Positions 29,101 to 37,417 of a stretch of 64,000 bases of DNA are shown one piece after another (the stretch's first letter is position 1; every line of letters starts with the position of its first letter). The position numbers were made by a program, and so were the translations under genes. Source of the stretch: DASUAS01 sp963809795 (GTDB taxonomy: Bacteria; Actinomycetota; Acidimicrobiia; IMCC26256; DASPTH01); contig CAWELN010000005.1 of assembly GCA_963809795.1 (NCBI GenBank), positions 62,001 through 126,000 on the forward strand. Reading direction: 5' to 3'. The notes under the pieces are model-generated. The model was not told the DNA's origin, made no database searches, and worked only from the letters and a program-made list of their open reading frames with translations.

Positions 29101-30386
29101 TCCTCTTCTCCGATCACCCGGAGGACCGCGCCGACGCGGTGCACCTGCTCGACATCGCGCAACGCACGCACGGTGGCACGCAGATCGGATTCCTTCGCCT
29201 TGTGGGTGACGAAGACGAGGCGGGCGTCGTCGCCGCGCTCGCGCTGCTGCATCGACCGGATCGAGACGCCGTGTTCGGCGAACACGCCCGAGATCGCGTG
29301 GAGCACGCCGGGGCGGTCGGGCACCTCCATCATCAGGTAGAACTGCGACTCGACGTCGTCGATGGCGAGGATGGGCTTCAGCGCCAGGGTGCCGATGGTG
29401 GCGCCCTTGCGCCCCTCGACCAGGTTCTTGGCCGCATCCACGAGGTCGCCGAGCACCGCCGACGCGGTGGGCGCGCCGCCGGCACCGCGGCCGTACAGCA
29501 TGAGCTCGCCGACCGCGTCGCCTTCGATGAACACCGCGTTGAACGAGTCGCGTACCGCGGCGAGCGGGTGGCGCTCCGGCACCATCGCCGGGTGCACGCG
29601 CACGGCGACCTGACCGTCGAGCTCCTCGGCGACCGCCAGCAGCTTCACGACGTAGCCGAGGTCGCGTGCCGACGCGATGTCGTCGAGCGTGATCTCGGTG
29701 ATGCCCTCGCGGTACACGTCGCCGGCAACGACACGCGCGCCGAAGGCGATGGACGCCATGATCGCCGCCTTGGCGGCCGCGTCGTAGCCCTCGACGTCGG
29801 CGGTGGGGTCGGTCTCCGCGAACCCGAGGCGCTGCGCCTCGGCGAGCGCGTCGGCGAACGACGCGCCCGCGTCGGTCATGCGGGTGAGGATGTAGTTGGT
29901 GGTGCCGTTGACGATGCCCATCACCCGTCGGATGCGGTCGCCGGCCAGGGACTCGCGCAACGGCCGGATGAGCGGGACGCCCCCGGCGACCGAGGCCTCG
30001 AACAGGATGTCGACGCCCGCACCCTCGGCGGTCTCGAACAGCTCGCGCCCGTGGGTCGCGATCAGCTCCTTGTTGGCGGTGACGACGGGCTTGCCGCCCA
30101 TCAGCGCCTCCACGATGAGCGTGCGGGCGGGCTCGATGCCGCCGATGACCTCGACCACGATGTCGACGTCGGGATCGCCGACGACCGCGCCGGCGTCATC
30201 GGTGAAGCAGCGGGCCGGCAGGGGCAGGTCGCGCTCCTTGTCGAGGTGGGCGACGGCGACGCGGGCGACCTCGAGCGGCACCCCGGCGCGGGCTTCGATC
30301 ACGTCGGCGTGGTCGTGGATCAGCCGCACCAGCGCCCCGCCCACGTGGCCACAGCCGAGGATCCCGACCCGCACCCGCTCGTCCAT
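29097..30386 (-). CDS. hom: Homoserine dehydrogenase
   Basis: Reduces aspartate semialdehyde to homoserine. 429 residues: NAD(P) fold GILGCGHVGGALV, VVTANKELIA, catalytic region GIVNGTTNYIL and ETDPTADVEGYDAAAKAAI, and a C-terminal ACT domain (EVPDRPGVLHAISGVFAEHGVSIRSM) giving threonine feedback control. Starts 5 nt after the lysA stop and overlaps thrC, so argS-lysA-hom-thrC form one operon. Confidence 0.97.
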   Translation of the reverse strand: MDERVRVGILGCGHVGGALVRLIHDHADVIEARAGVPLEVARVAVAHLDKERDLPLPARCFTDDAGAVVGDPDVDIVVEVIGGIEPARTLIVEALMGGKPVVTANKELIATHGRELFETAEGAGVDILFEASVAGGVPLIRPLRESLAGDRIRRVMGIVNGTTNYILTRMTDAGASFADALAEAQRLGFAETDPTADVEGYDAAAKAAIMASIAFGARVVAGDVYREGITEITLDDIASARDLGYVVKLLAVAEELDGQVAVRVHPAMVPERHPLAAVRDSFNAVFIEGDAVGELMLYGRGAGGAPTASAVLGDLVDAAKNLVEGRKGATIGTLALKPILAIDDVESQFYLMMEVPDRPGVLHAISGVFAEHGVSIRSMQQRERGDDARLVFVTHKAKESDLRATVRALRDVEQVHRVGAVLRVIGEEE

Positions 30387-30391
30387 GACCC

Positions 30392-31756
30392 TCAGTCTCC
30401 CTCAGACTCGACCCGGTCGCGCGCGAGGAGGTCGTCGAACGTCTCGCGGCGCACGACGACCCGGGCGTCGCCGTCGTGCACGAACACGACCGCGGGGCGC
30501 GGCACCAGGTTGTAGTTCGACGCCATGGAGTAGCCGTACGCGCCGGTGACCGGGGTGGCGAGCACGTCGCCGACCGCGACGTCGGCCGGGAGGTGCGCGT
30601 CCCGCACCAGCAGGTCGCCCTGCTCACAGTGCTTGCCGGCGACCGTCACCGCCCGCGGACGGGTCGCGTCGCTGCGGGCGGGGAGGAACGCCTCGTACGC
30701 CGCGCCGTAGGTGGCGGGCCGGGGGTTGTCGCTCATGCCGCCGTCGACCGCGACGTAGGTGCGCACCCCGGGAATGTCCTTGATGGTGCCGACGGTGTAG
30801 AGCGTGATGCCCGCGGGCGCGGCGATGGAACGTCCCGCTTCGATCGTGAGCGCGGGCGCAGGGTCGAGACCGGCGTCGGCACACGCGGTCGCGTACGCGT
30901 CGCGCAGCACCGCGGCGAACGTCGCGATCGACGGCGCGTCGAGGTCGTCGGTGGTGTACGGGACCCCGAGGCCGCCGCCGAGGTTGATCTCGTCGACCGT
31001 GGTACCGGCGTCGCGCGCCACCTCGGCGGCCAGGTTCGCGACGATTGCCGCCGCCACCGCGAACGACTCGAGGACCAGGATCTGCGAGCCGATGTGGCAG
31101 TGGAAGCCGGCGAAGCCGAGCGCGTCGGACTTGGCCACGCGCAGCGCGGCCTCACGCGCGGCGCCGTTGGCGACGGTGAAGCCGAACTTCGAGTCGTCGG
31201 CGCCGGTGGCGATGTACTCGTGCGTGTGGGCCTCGACCCCCGGCGTGACGCGGACCATCACCCGAGGCGCGGGACAGCCGTCGGCGACCAGCGCCTCGAG
31301 CCGATCGAGCTCGTCGAAGGAGTCGGCGACGATGCGGCCGACGTTCCACTCGAGCGCGGTGCGCAGCTCGGCCTCCGACTTGTTGTTGCCGTGGAACACG
31401 ATGCGCGCGGGCGGGAACCCGGCGCGCACGGCGACGTGCAGCTCGCCGCCGGTGGCGACGTCGAGGTTGAGCCCGTGCTCGGCGACCAGCTTCGCCATCG
31501 CGGTGCACAGGAACGCCTTACCCGCGTACGACACCGCCCCGGCACCGAAGGCGTCGGCGTACTCGCGGCAGCGCGCCCGCAGCTCGCCCTCGTCGTAGAG
31601 GTACAGCGGCGTGCCGAAGGTGGCGGCGAGGCCGGCGACGTCGCACCCGCCCACCTGCAGGCGGCCGTCGGCGACCGTGGCGCTGCGCGGCAGCAGGCGG
31701 AGATCGAGTGGGGCCCCGGTGATCGGATCGTCGGCGATCGGGGCGTCGGCGCTCAC
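30392..31756 (-). CDS. lysA: Diaminopimelate decarboxylase
   Basis: Last step of lysine synthesis, PLP-dependent. 454 residues, alanine racemase-like barrel. PLP lysine in VSYAGKAFLC, HIGSQI, glycine loop NLGGGLGVPY, EAGRSIAAPAG, and the active-site cysteine from the partner subunit in GKHCEQGDLL. Start GTG at 31756 overlaps the argS stop by GTGA. Confidence 0.97.
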   Translation of the reverse strand: MSADAPIADDPITGAPLDLRLLPRSATVADGRLQVGGCDVAGLAATFGTPLYLYDEGELRARCREYADAFGAGAVSYAGKAFLCTAMAKLVAEHGLNLDVATGGELHVAVRAGFPPARIVFHGNNKSEAELRTALEWNVGRIVADSFDELDRLEALVADGCPAPRVMVRVTPGVEAHTHEYIATGADDSKFGFTVANGAAREAALRVAKSDALGFAGFHCHIGSQILVLESFAVAAAIVANLAAEVARDAGTTVDEINLGGGLGVPYTTDDLDAPSIATFAAVLRDAYATACADAGLDPAPALTIEAGRSIAAPAGITLYTVGTIKDIPGVRTYVAVDGGMSDNPRPATYGAAYEAFLPARSDATRPRAVTVAGKHCEQGDLLVRDAHLPADVAVGDVLATPVTGAYGYSMASNYNLVPRPAVVFVHDGDARVVVRRETFDDLLARDRVESEGD

Positions 31757-33400
31757 AGATCCGGCTCGTCGGCGATGCGCGCCATCTCGTCGGGCGCGTG
31801 GACGCCGAGGATCGCCAACGCGTCGGCGAGGCCGATCCGGCAGGCCTCGGCCAACCACAGCCGGGCCTGCGTGAGCGCGGCGTCGTCGGAGATCACACGG
31901 CAGTCGCGGTAGAAGCCGTGGAAGGCCTTGGCGAAGTCGCGCACCCACGTGGTGACGCGGTGGGGTGCGCGCAGTGCGGCCGCCTCCGCGACGCACACCT
32001 GGGAACGCCTCCAGTGCGCGCAGCAGCTCGAGCTCGCGGTCGTGCACGAGCGGCGCCAGCGACGTCTCGAGGACGGGCCGGCGCTGGATGCCCAGCTCGG
32101 CCGCCTTCCGGCCGATCGATGCGATCCGGGCGTACGCGTACTGCACGTAGTAGACGGGGTTCTCCATCGACTGCGCGGTGACGACGTCGAGGTCGAAGGT
32201 CTGCGTGGTGTCGATCCCCTGCAGGAGGAAGGTGAGCCGCGCGACGTCGGGATCGACCTCGTCGAGGATGTCGGCCAGCGAGATCACGTTGCCGGTGCGC
32301 TTCGAGATGCGCACCTGCTCACCGTGCCGCACCAGCTGCACCAGCTGGCCGAGCAGCACCTCGGGCTCGCCGGCGGGGAAGCCGAGGGCCTCCATCCCCG
32401 CCTGCAGCGACTTCACCTGGCCGTGGTGGTCGGCGCCCCAGATGTCGACGAGGTGCTCCCACCCGCGCTCGAACTTGTCGCGGTGGTACGCGATGTCGTT
32501 GCAGAGATAGGTGGTGGAGCCGTCGGACTTCACCAGCACGCGGTCACGCTGGTCGCCGAAGTCGGTGGCCCGCAGCCAGGTGGCGCCACCCTCGTCGAAC
32601 ACCACGCCGCGGGCCCGCAGGTCGTCGAGCGCGCGCCCGACGTCGCCCGCCTCGTGCAGCGTGCGTTCGGAGAACCAGGTGTCGAAGTGCACGCCGAGGC
32701 GCCCGAGGTCGTCCTGGAGGCCCTGCACCGCGTCCCGGTACCCCCACTCCCGGGCCTGCTCCTCGGTCACCGCGTCGCCCAGCTCGCCCCGCATCCGTTC
32801 GGCCATGTCGACGACGTACTGGCCCTGGTAGCCGTCCTCCGGCGGCGCCTCCCCGCGGTAGCGGGCGATCAGCGAGGCGGCGAAGGTGTCGAGCTGGTTC
32901 CCGGCATCGTTCAGGTAGTACTCGCGGTGCACGACGGCGCCCTGGGACGCCAGGAGGTTGGCGAGGGCATCGCCCACCGCCACCCAACGCCCGCCGCCCG
33001 CGTGCAGGGGGCCGGTGGGGTTGGCCGACACGAACTCGAGGTTGATGCGGAGGCCGTCGAGCGCGTGCCCGTGACCGTAGCCCTCGCCCGCGGCGGCGAC
33101 CGCGAGGAGGACCTCGTGCAGCCACGTGGGCGCCAGGTGCAGGTTCAGGAACCCGGGACCCGCGATCTCGACCCGCTCCAGGTGCGGCGGGCGGGCACGC
33201 TCGAGCTCGACCACGATCTTGGCGGCGACGTCGCGCGGCGGCATCCCGAGCGGCTTGGCGAGCTGGAGGGCGACGTTGGTGGTGAAGTCGCCGTGCAACG
33301 GGTCGTTGGGCGTGGTCAGCTCGACGCCCGCGGGAGGCGTCGGGAAGCCGGCCGCGTCGAGCGCGGCGTGCAGTGCGGCGAGGAGCTGGTCACGGATCAC
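31753..33400 (-). CDS. argS: Arginyl-tRNA synthetase (one frameshift)
   Basis: Class I synthetase of about 549 residues once repaired. N-terminal additional domain, HIGH-equivalent NPTGPLHAGGGRWVAVGD, KMSKS-equivalent RISKRTGNVISLADIL, and a C-terminal anticodon domain ending MARIADEPDL. The first about 470 residues read in one frame to LRALEAFPGV; the rest (VAEAAALRAPHRVTTWVRDFAKAFHGFYRDC) reads in another, so a single-base indel lies near 31990-32005. Because argS is essential and everything else is intact, a sequencing or assembly error is the simplest explanation. It heads the argS-lysA-hom-thrC operon. Confidence 0.92.
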
Positions 33401-33579
33401 GAGGGTCGCCGGCGCCCGGCGCCCTTCGCCGCTCGCCGTGCTCGCGCATGGTAGTGGGGCGACGCGGCCCGACCCGGGGCGATTCGGTCGTTCGGGGCGC
33501 CCTCGCGGCCGGGGTATCGTCGTCCGTTCCGCGAAGACGGGTGTGCAGCACAGTCAAGCAGCAGAGGGAGCTGAGGGTC

Positions 33580-33915
33580 GTGGCCGGACAACTCGAGTCG
33601 CTCGTGGACGCGGCGCGGACGGGTTCGGGACTCGACACCGTCTACCGGGCGCTCGACGGGCTGGTCGAGCTGTACGCGCTCGAGGACGCCGCGGTCGTGG
33701 TCGACGTGCCGGGCTTCGGCCGGCAGGTGCTGCACGCGGGTCGGCGTCCCCTCCACGACGACGAGCACCGCTGGCACGCGGCGGAGCCCGGCCTCTACCT
33801 CCAGCCCCCGCTCGAGGACCCGGTGCTCTCGGGGCTCATGCAGGCGCTGAGCGCGCTCGGGTTCCGTCACGACGCGACGACGAGCGGCGCCGCCGGGGAG
33901 CCGGCGAACCCGTGA
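33580..33915 (+). CDS. Hypothetical protein, possibly GAF-like sensor fragment (111 aa)
   Basis: Soluble 111-residue protein: MAGQLESLVDAARTGSGLDTVYRALDG, then VVVDVPGFGRQVLHAGRRPL and PPLEDPVLSGLMQALS. The alternation of helix and strand recalls the start of actinobacterial GAF domains but this is not certain. The GTG at 33580 was chosen because GAGGGAGCTGAGG precedes it; a GTG at 33541 is possible. It diverges from argS (180-bp gap) and overlaps the next gene by GTGA. Confidence 0.6.
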   Translation: MAGQLESLVDAARTGSGLDTVYRALDGLVELYALEDAAVVVDVPGFGRQVLHAGRRPLHDDEHRWHAAEPGLYLQPPLEDPVLSGLMQALSALGFRHDATTSGAAGEPANP

Positions 33916-34490
33916 ACGTCGACGAGCTCGAGCTGGCGCTGCGAGGCCTCCCGGGTGTCGTCGCCGTCGGCTTCACCGAGGCCGACGGGGTCTTCATCGT
34001 GGAGCTCCAGGCGGGCGCCGAGACCTACGACGAGCTGGCGCGTGACGCCACCGTGCTCGCGGCGCGGCACGCCACCGGCCCGGTCGCGGTCGAGCTCGTG
34101 CGGTGGGGTGACGGCGAGCCGCCCCAGCGCGAGACCCGGCTCCGGATGGTCGAGCTGACCACCGACCCGGCGGCGGGCGAGCTCACCGTGCGCCTGGCCC
34201 GGGGCGACGAGGAGGCGGTCGGCCGGGCGTCGACCACGGGCGGACTGCCGGCCGCGGTGGAGGCGACCGTCTACGCCGTGCGGGCCTTCCTCCCCGAGCT
34301 CACCCACCTCCCGGGCTGGGCCCGCACGGTCGAGACCACCCCCGACCGCCGGTTCCTGGTGGTGGCGTCGATCACCGACCCGATCGCCCGCACCCACCTC
34401 CGGGGCGCGGCGGAGGGCGCGACGCCGATCGAGGGCGCGGTCCGCGCCACGCTCGCCGCGCTCAACCGCACCATCAGCCGCGAGCTCTGA
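33912..34490 (+). CDS. Conserved hypothetical protein (192 aa)
   Basis: Begins VNVDELELALRGLPGVVAVGFTEADGVFIVEL, a segment that looks like a small ferredoxin-fold metabolite-binding or BON-like domain, with a second similar half RLRMVELTTDPAAGELTVRLARG followed by AAVEATVYAVRAFLPEL. No membrane segment. Coupled by GTGA to the upstream gene; the pair probably works together. Its stop abuts the stop of the convergent gene at 34491 with no bases between. No named family recognised. Confidence 0.6.
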   Translation: MNVDELELALRGLPGVVAVGFTEADGVFIVELQAGAETYDELARDATVLAARHATGPVAVELVRWGDGEPPQRETRLRMVELTTDPAAGELTVRLARGDEEAVGRASTTGGLPAAVEATVYAVRAFLPELTHLPGWARTVETTPDRRFLVVASITDPIARTHLRGAAEGATPIEGAVRATLAALNRTISREL

Positions 34491-35615
34491 TCACGCCGGG
34501 TCGAGGAGCTCCTTGAAGCCGTAGCGCGCGTGGGGACCGAACGCGATCTGCTCGAGGACGCCGATGCCGACCTGGTCGCCGCTGGTGGCGCGCACCACCT
34601 GCTGGAGGTGCTGGTTCTCGAACGCCATCGGCTCGAGGTCGTCGACCTTCCACGACTCCCCCGCGTACGCGAGCTCGCCCTTCCACATCCCGTGCCCCCA
34701 TTCCGGGTGCATGTAGCCGATGCCCTTCATGCGGAAGCAGATGAGCGGCTCGAGGTCGATGTCCTCGCGCCGGCCGTCGGCGTGGACGAGCGCGATGCGG
34801 GCGTGCCCGGCGCGGCGCGTCCCGGGGAGGTAGTCGATGTCGTGCTCGACGTCGGCGAGCAGCTCGGTCGCGGGGTCCTCCGCGCCCGGGATGTCGGCGG
34901 GCGACGAGTAGACCGGCAACACCGCACCGTCGGTGTGCCAGCGGTTCCCGCGGGCGTCCTCGAACACGCCGTAGTGCGTGCACCGGTCGTCCCAGTGCAG
35001 CGGCGCCCAGAGGAAGAACGCCTGGGTCGAGCCCGGTGGGGTGGGCGCGAGGCCGGGGTCGGGGATGCCGACGCCTCGCACGCCCCAGCTGCGGTCCTTG
35101 GTGCCGTAGACGCGCGTCGCGTCGATCGGGACCGTCCTGCCGTCGTAGCGGATCTCGCCCTCCCACTTGCCGAACTGCGCGAAGCGGGTGACGTCCATGA
35201 CGAGGCGGCGGCCGTGCGAACGGATCTGGCGCCCCTCCTCGATGCACGCGGTGCGCGCGGTGAACGTGAGGTCGGCGGCGATGCCGGTGTCGTTCTCGTC
35301 GATGGTCACGCGGATGCGGCGCATCGGTTCGAGCACGTCGATCGCGAACGGTCCGATCTGCAGGTCGGTCGGCTCCTGCGGCGCGCGCCGTGACGCGTGG
35401 AACGCGTGCTGCTCGCCGTCGCGCACGATGCTCAGGCCACAGTCGAGGATGCCGAGGTTCGGGTACAGCGCGGCGCCGACGCCGAAGTAGAACTCGCCGT
35501 CGTCCTGGTAGCCGTTGAACCAGTACCGGTCGTAGGCGTTGCGGTCTCCGGTCGCGGGCTGCGCGATCGGCTGTGACGTCTGGTGGATCGGGTAGTCGTC
35601 GAACTTGCTGAGCAC
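34491..35615 (-). CDS. AttH/DUF7064-like beta-barrel protein (paralogue 1)
   Basis: 374 residues. Strand-rich protein of the family annotated as AttH-like, carotenoid 1,2-hydratase-like or DUF7064/7065. Key segments: YDRYWFNGYQDDGEFYFGVGAALYPNLGILD, IAADLTFTARTACIEEGRQI, VMDVTRFAQFGKWEGEI, and the hallmark TKDRSWGVRGVG. Biochemical role is not established; members occur next to acyl-CoA and steroid-type catabolic genes. Start GTG at 35615 behind GAGGGGAGG. A perfect CGGACCGGTCCG palindrome sits 21 bp upstream. Related proteins are at 44302 and 62218. Confidence 0.75.
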   Translation of the reverse strand: MLSKFDDYPIHQTSQPIAQPATGDRNAYDRYWFNGYQDDGEFYFGVGAALYPNLGILDCGLSIVRDGEQHAFHASRRAPQEPTDLQIGPFAIDVLEPMRRIRVTIDENDTGIAADLTFTARTACIEEGRQIRSHGRRLVMDVTRFAQFGKWEGEIRYDGRTVPIDATRVYGTKDRSWGVRGVGIPDPGLAPTPPGSTQAFFLWAPLHWDDRCTHYGVFEDARGNRWHTDGAVLPVYSSPADIPGAEDPATELLADVEHDIDYLPGTRRAGHARIALVHADGRREDIDLEPLICFRMKGIGYMHPEWGHGMWKGELAYAGESWKVDDLEPMAFENQHLQQVVRATSGDQVGIGVLEQIAFGPHARYGFKELLDPA

Positions 35616-35635
35616 CGGGCCTCCCCTCGGACCAT

Positions 35636-35647
35636 CGGACCGGTCCG
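35636..35647. promoter_or_regulatory. Candidate operator palindrome
   Basis: Perfect 12-bp palindrome CGGACCGGTCCG in the divergent gap between the AttH-like gene (minus) and the glycosyltransferase operon (plus), 21 bp upstream of the former start. In DNA this GC-rich a 12-bp palindrome can arise by chance, so regulation is only suggested. Confidence 0.35.
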
Positions 35648-35731
35648 GTCGGACGGGCGCAGCGTACGACACCCGCGCTCTCGGCGAACTCCCAGGTTCA
35701 CCCCAGGCGCGGTGAACCTCCGGCCCCGACG

Positions 35732-36925
35732 ATGACCCCCGTGAAGGAGACCTCGACCGTCCTCCGGACGGCACCCCCACCTACGACGACGACCGCGGTG
35801 GAGATCGTGGTCCCGGTGCACGACGAGGAGACGGACCTGGAGCGGTCGGTGCGACATCTCCACCGCTACCTCGACGAGTGCTTCCCGCACACCTGGGTGA
35901 TCACCATCGCCGACAACGCCAGCACCGACGGCACCTGGGTGATCGCCACCCGGCTCGCCCGGGAGCTCGACCACGTGCAGGCGCTGCGCCTCGAGACCAA
36001 AGGCCGCGGGCGGGCCCTCCGCGCCGCGTGGACGGCCAGCGAGGCCCGGGTCGTCGTCTACATGGACGTCGACCTCTCGACCGACCTCGACGCGCTGCTC
36101 CCCCTCGTCGCGCCGCTGCTGTCGGGCCACAGCGACCTCGCCATCGGCACCCGGCTCGCGCCCGCGTCACGCGTGGTGCGCGGCCCGAAGCGTGAGCTCA
36201 TCTCGCGCACCTACAACCTGCTCCTGCGCACGACGCTGCGGGCGGGCTTCTCCGACGCGCAGTGCGGTTTCAAGGGCATGCGCAGCGATGTCGCGCACGC
36301 GCTGCTGCCGCTGGTGGAGGACGAGGGCTGGTTCTTCGACACCGAGCTGCTCGTGCTCGCCGAGCACAACGGGCTGCGCATCCACGAGGTCCCGGTCGAC
36401 TGGGTCGACGACCCGGTCTCCCGCGTCGACATCCTCCGCACCGCCGCCGCCGACCTGCGCGGCGTGGGGCGCCTCCTGCGGCGCTTCGCGCGGGGTGACG
36501 GTGAGCTCGAGACGCGGCCCGCCCGCGCGCCCGTCGACGACCGGCTCGAGCACCAGGTCGTACGGTTCGCGTCGATCGGCGTGGTCAGCACCGTGGTGTT
36601 CGCGGTGCTGTTCGCGCTGCTCGACGCGCCCCTGGGCGTAGTCGGTGCGAACGTGGTCGCGCTGTTGGTGTGCGCGTTCGCCAACACCGCCGCCAACCGG
36701 CGCGTCACGTTCGCGCTGCGCGGGCGCGCCGGTCGCGCCCGCCACTATGCCGCCGGTACCGCGCTCGGGCTGCTCCCACTCGTCCTCACGCTGTCGGCGC
36801 TGGCCGTGCTCTCGGCGATCGGGACGACGTCGCTGCCGGTGCTCCTGATCGTGCTCACCGCCGCCAACGCGCTGGCGACCGTCGCCCGCTTCCTGCTGCT
36901 GCGCCACTGGGTGTTCGCGCCGTGA
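35732..36925 (+). CDS. Polyprenyl-phosphate glycosyltransferase fused to a GtrA domain (YkcC-like)
   Basis: 397 residues. N-terminal GT2 domain: EIVVPVHDEETDLERSV, IADNASTDGTW, VVYMDVDLSTDLDALLPL with the DxD, and CGFKGMRSDVA. From about residue 270 a GtrA module of four membrane helices (VVRFASIGVVSTVVFAVLFALL, NTAANRRVTFALRGR). It should charge a polyprenyl phosphate with a sugar and help flip it outward. Starts ATG 35732 (a GTG three codons later is possible). First gene of a three-gene operon. Confidence 0.9.
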   Translation: MTPVKETSTVLRTAPPPTTTTAVEIVVPVHDEETDLERSVRHLHRYLDECFPHTWVITIADNASTDGTWVIATRLARELDHVQALRLETKGRGRALRAAWTASEARVVVYMDVDLSTDLDALLPLVAPLLSGHSDLAIGTRLAPASRVVRGPKRELISRTYNLLLRTTLRAGFSDAQCGFKGMRSDVAHALLPLVEDEGWFFDTELLVLAEHNGLRIHEVPVDWVDDPVSRVDILRTAAADLRGVGRLLRRFARGDGELETRPARAPVDDRLEHQVVRFASIGVVSTVVFAVLFALLDAPLGVVGANVVALLVCAFANTAANRRVTFALRGRAGRARHYAAGTALGLLPLVLTLSALAVLSAIGTTSLPVLLIVLTAANALATVARFLLLRHWVFAP

Positions 36926-37417
36926 ACCGGCTCCGGCAGTGGCTGCGCTACGGGACCGTCTCGATCGTCGCGACCGTCACCAGCATGACGGTGCTCGGTG
37001 TGCTCGTGACCGCCGAGCGCGATGCCTGCGGGCCTCGCCAACGTGATCGCCACCGCGGTCGGCACCGTCCCGTCGTTCGAGCTCAACCGGCGGTGGGTCT
37101 GGCGCAAGACCGGCACGCGCTCGCTCCGCGGCGAGGTCGGCCCGTTCTGGGTGCTGTCGTTCGCGGGCCTGGCGCTGTCCACGCTGACCGTGAGCCTGGC
37201 CGCGGCGTGGGCGGCACAGACCGGCGTCAGCGGCACCACGCGCACCCTCGTGATCGAGGCCGCGAACGTCGCCGTCTTCGGCTCGTTGTGGATCGCGCAG
37301 TTCCTCATCCTCGACCGCGTCCTCTTCCGGTCGGCGGATCGACCCGCCTCCGTCGCCATCTCTCACTCCGTCCCGGCCGGTCCCGGCCCCTCCCTCACCG
37401 ACAAGGTCGCCTCATGA
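36922..37417 (+). CDS. GtrA family membrane protein (one frameshift)
   Basis: About 165 residues after repair: VNRLRQWLRYGTVSIVATVTSMTVLGVLVT, then in the next frame MPAGLANVIATAVGTVPSFELNRRWVWRKTG, the GtrA signature, and further helices to SLTDKVAS. The frame moves by one base near 37018-37022. Start GTG overlaps the upstream stop (GTGA); stop overlaps the next start (ATGA). It is a proposed flippase for lipid-linked sugars. The residual intact start and end argue for an assembly error. Confidence 0.82.

Noticed and set aside
32950..33030. Damaged HIGH motif in arginyl-tRNA synthetase (HAGGGR)
   Set aside because: Actinobacterial ArgRS normally has HxGG-type variants here, so this is not a defect.
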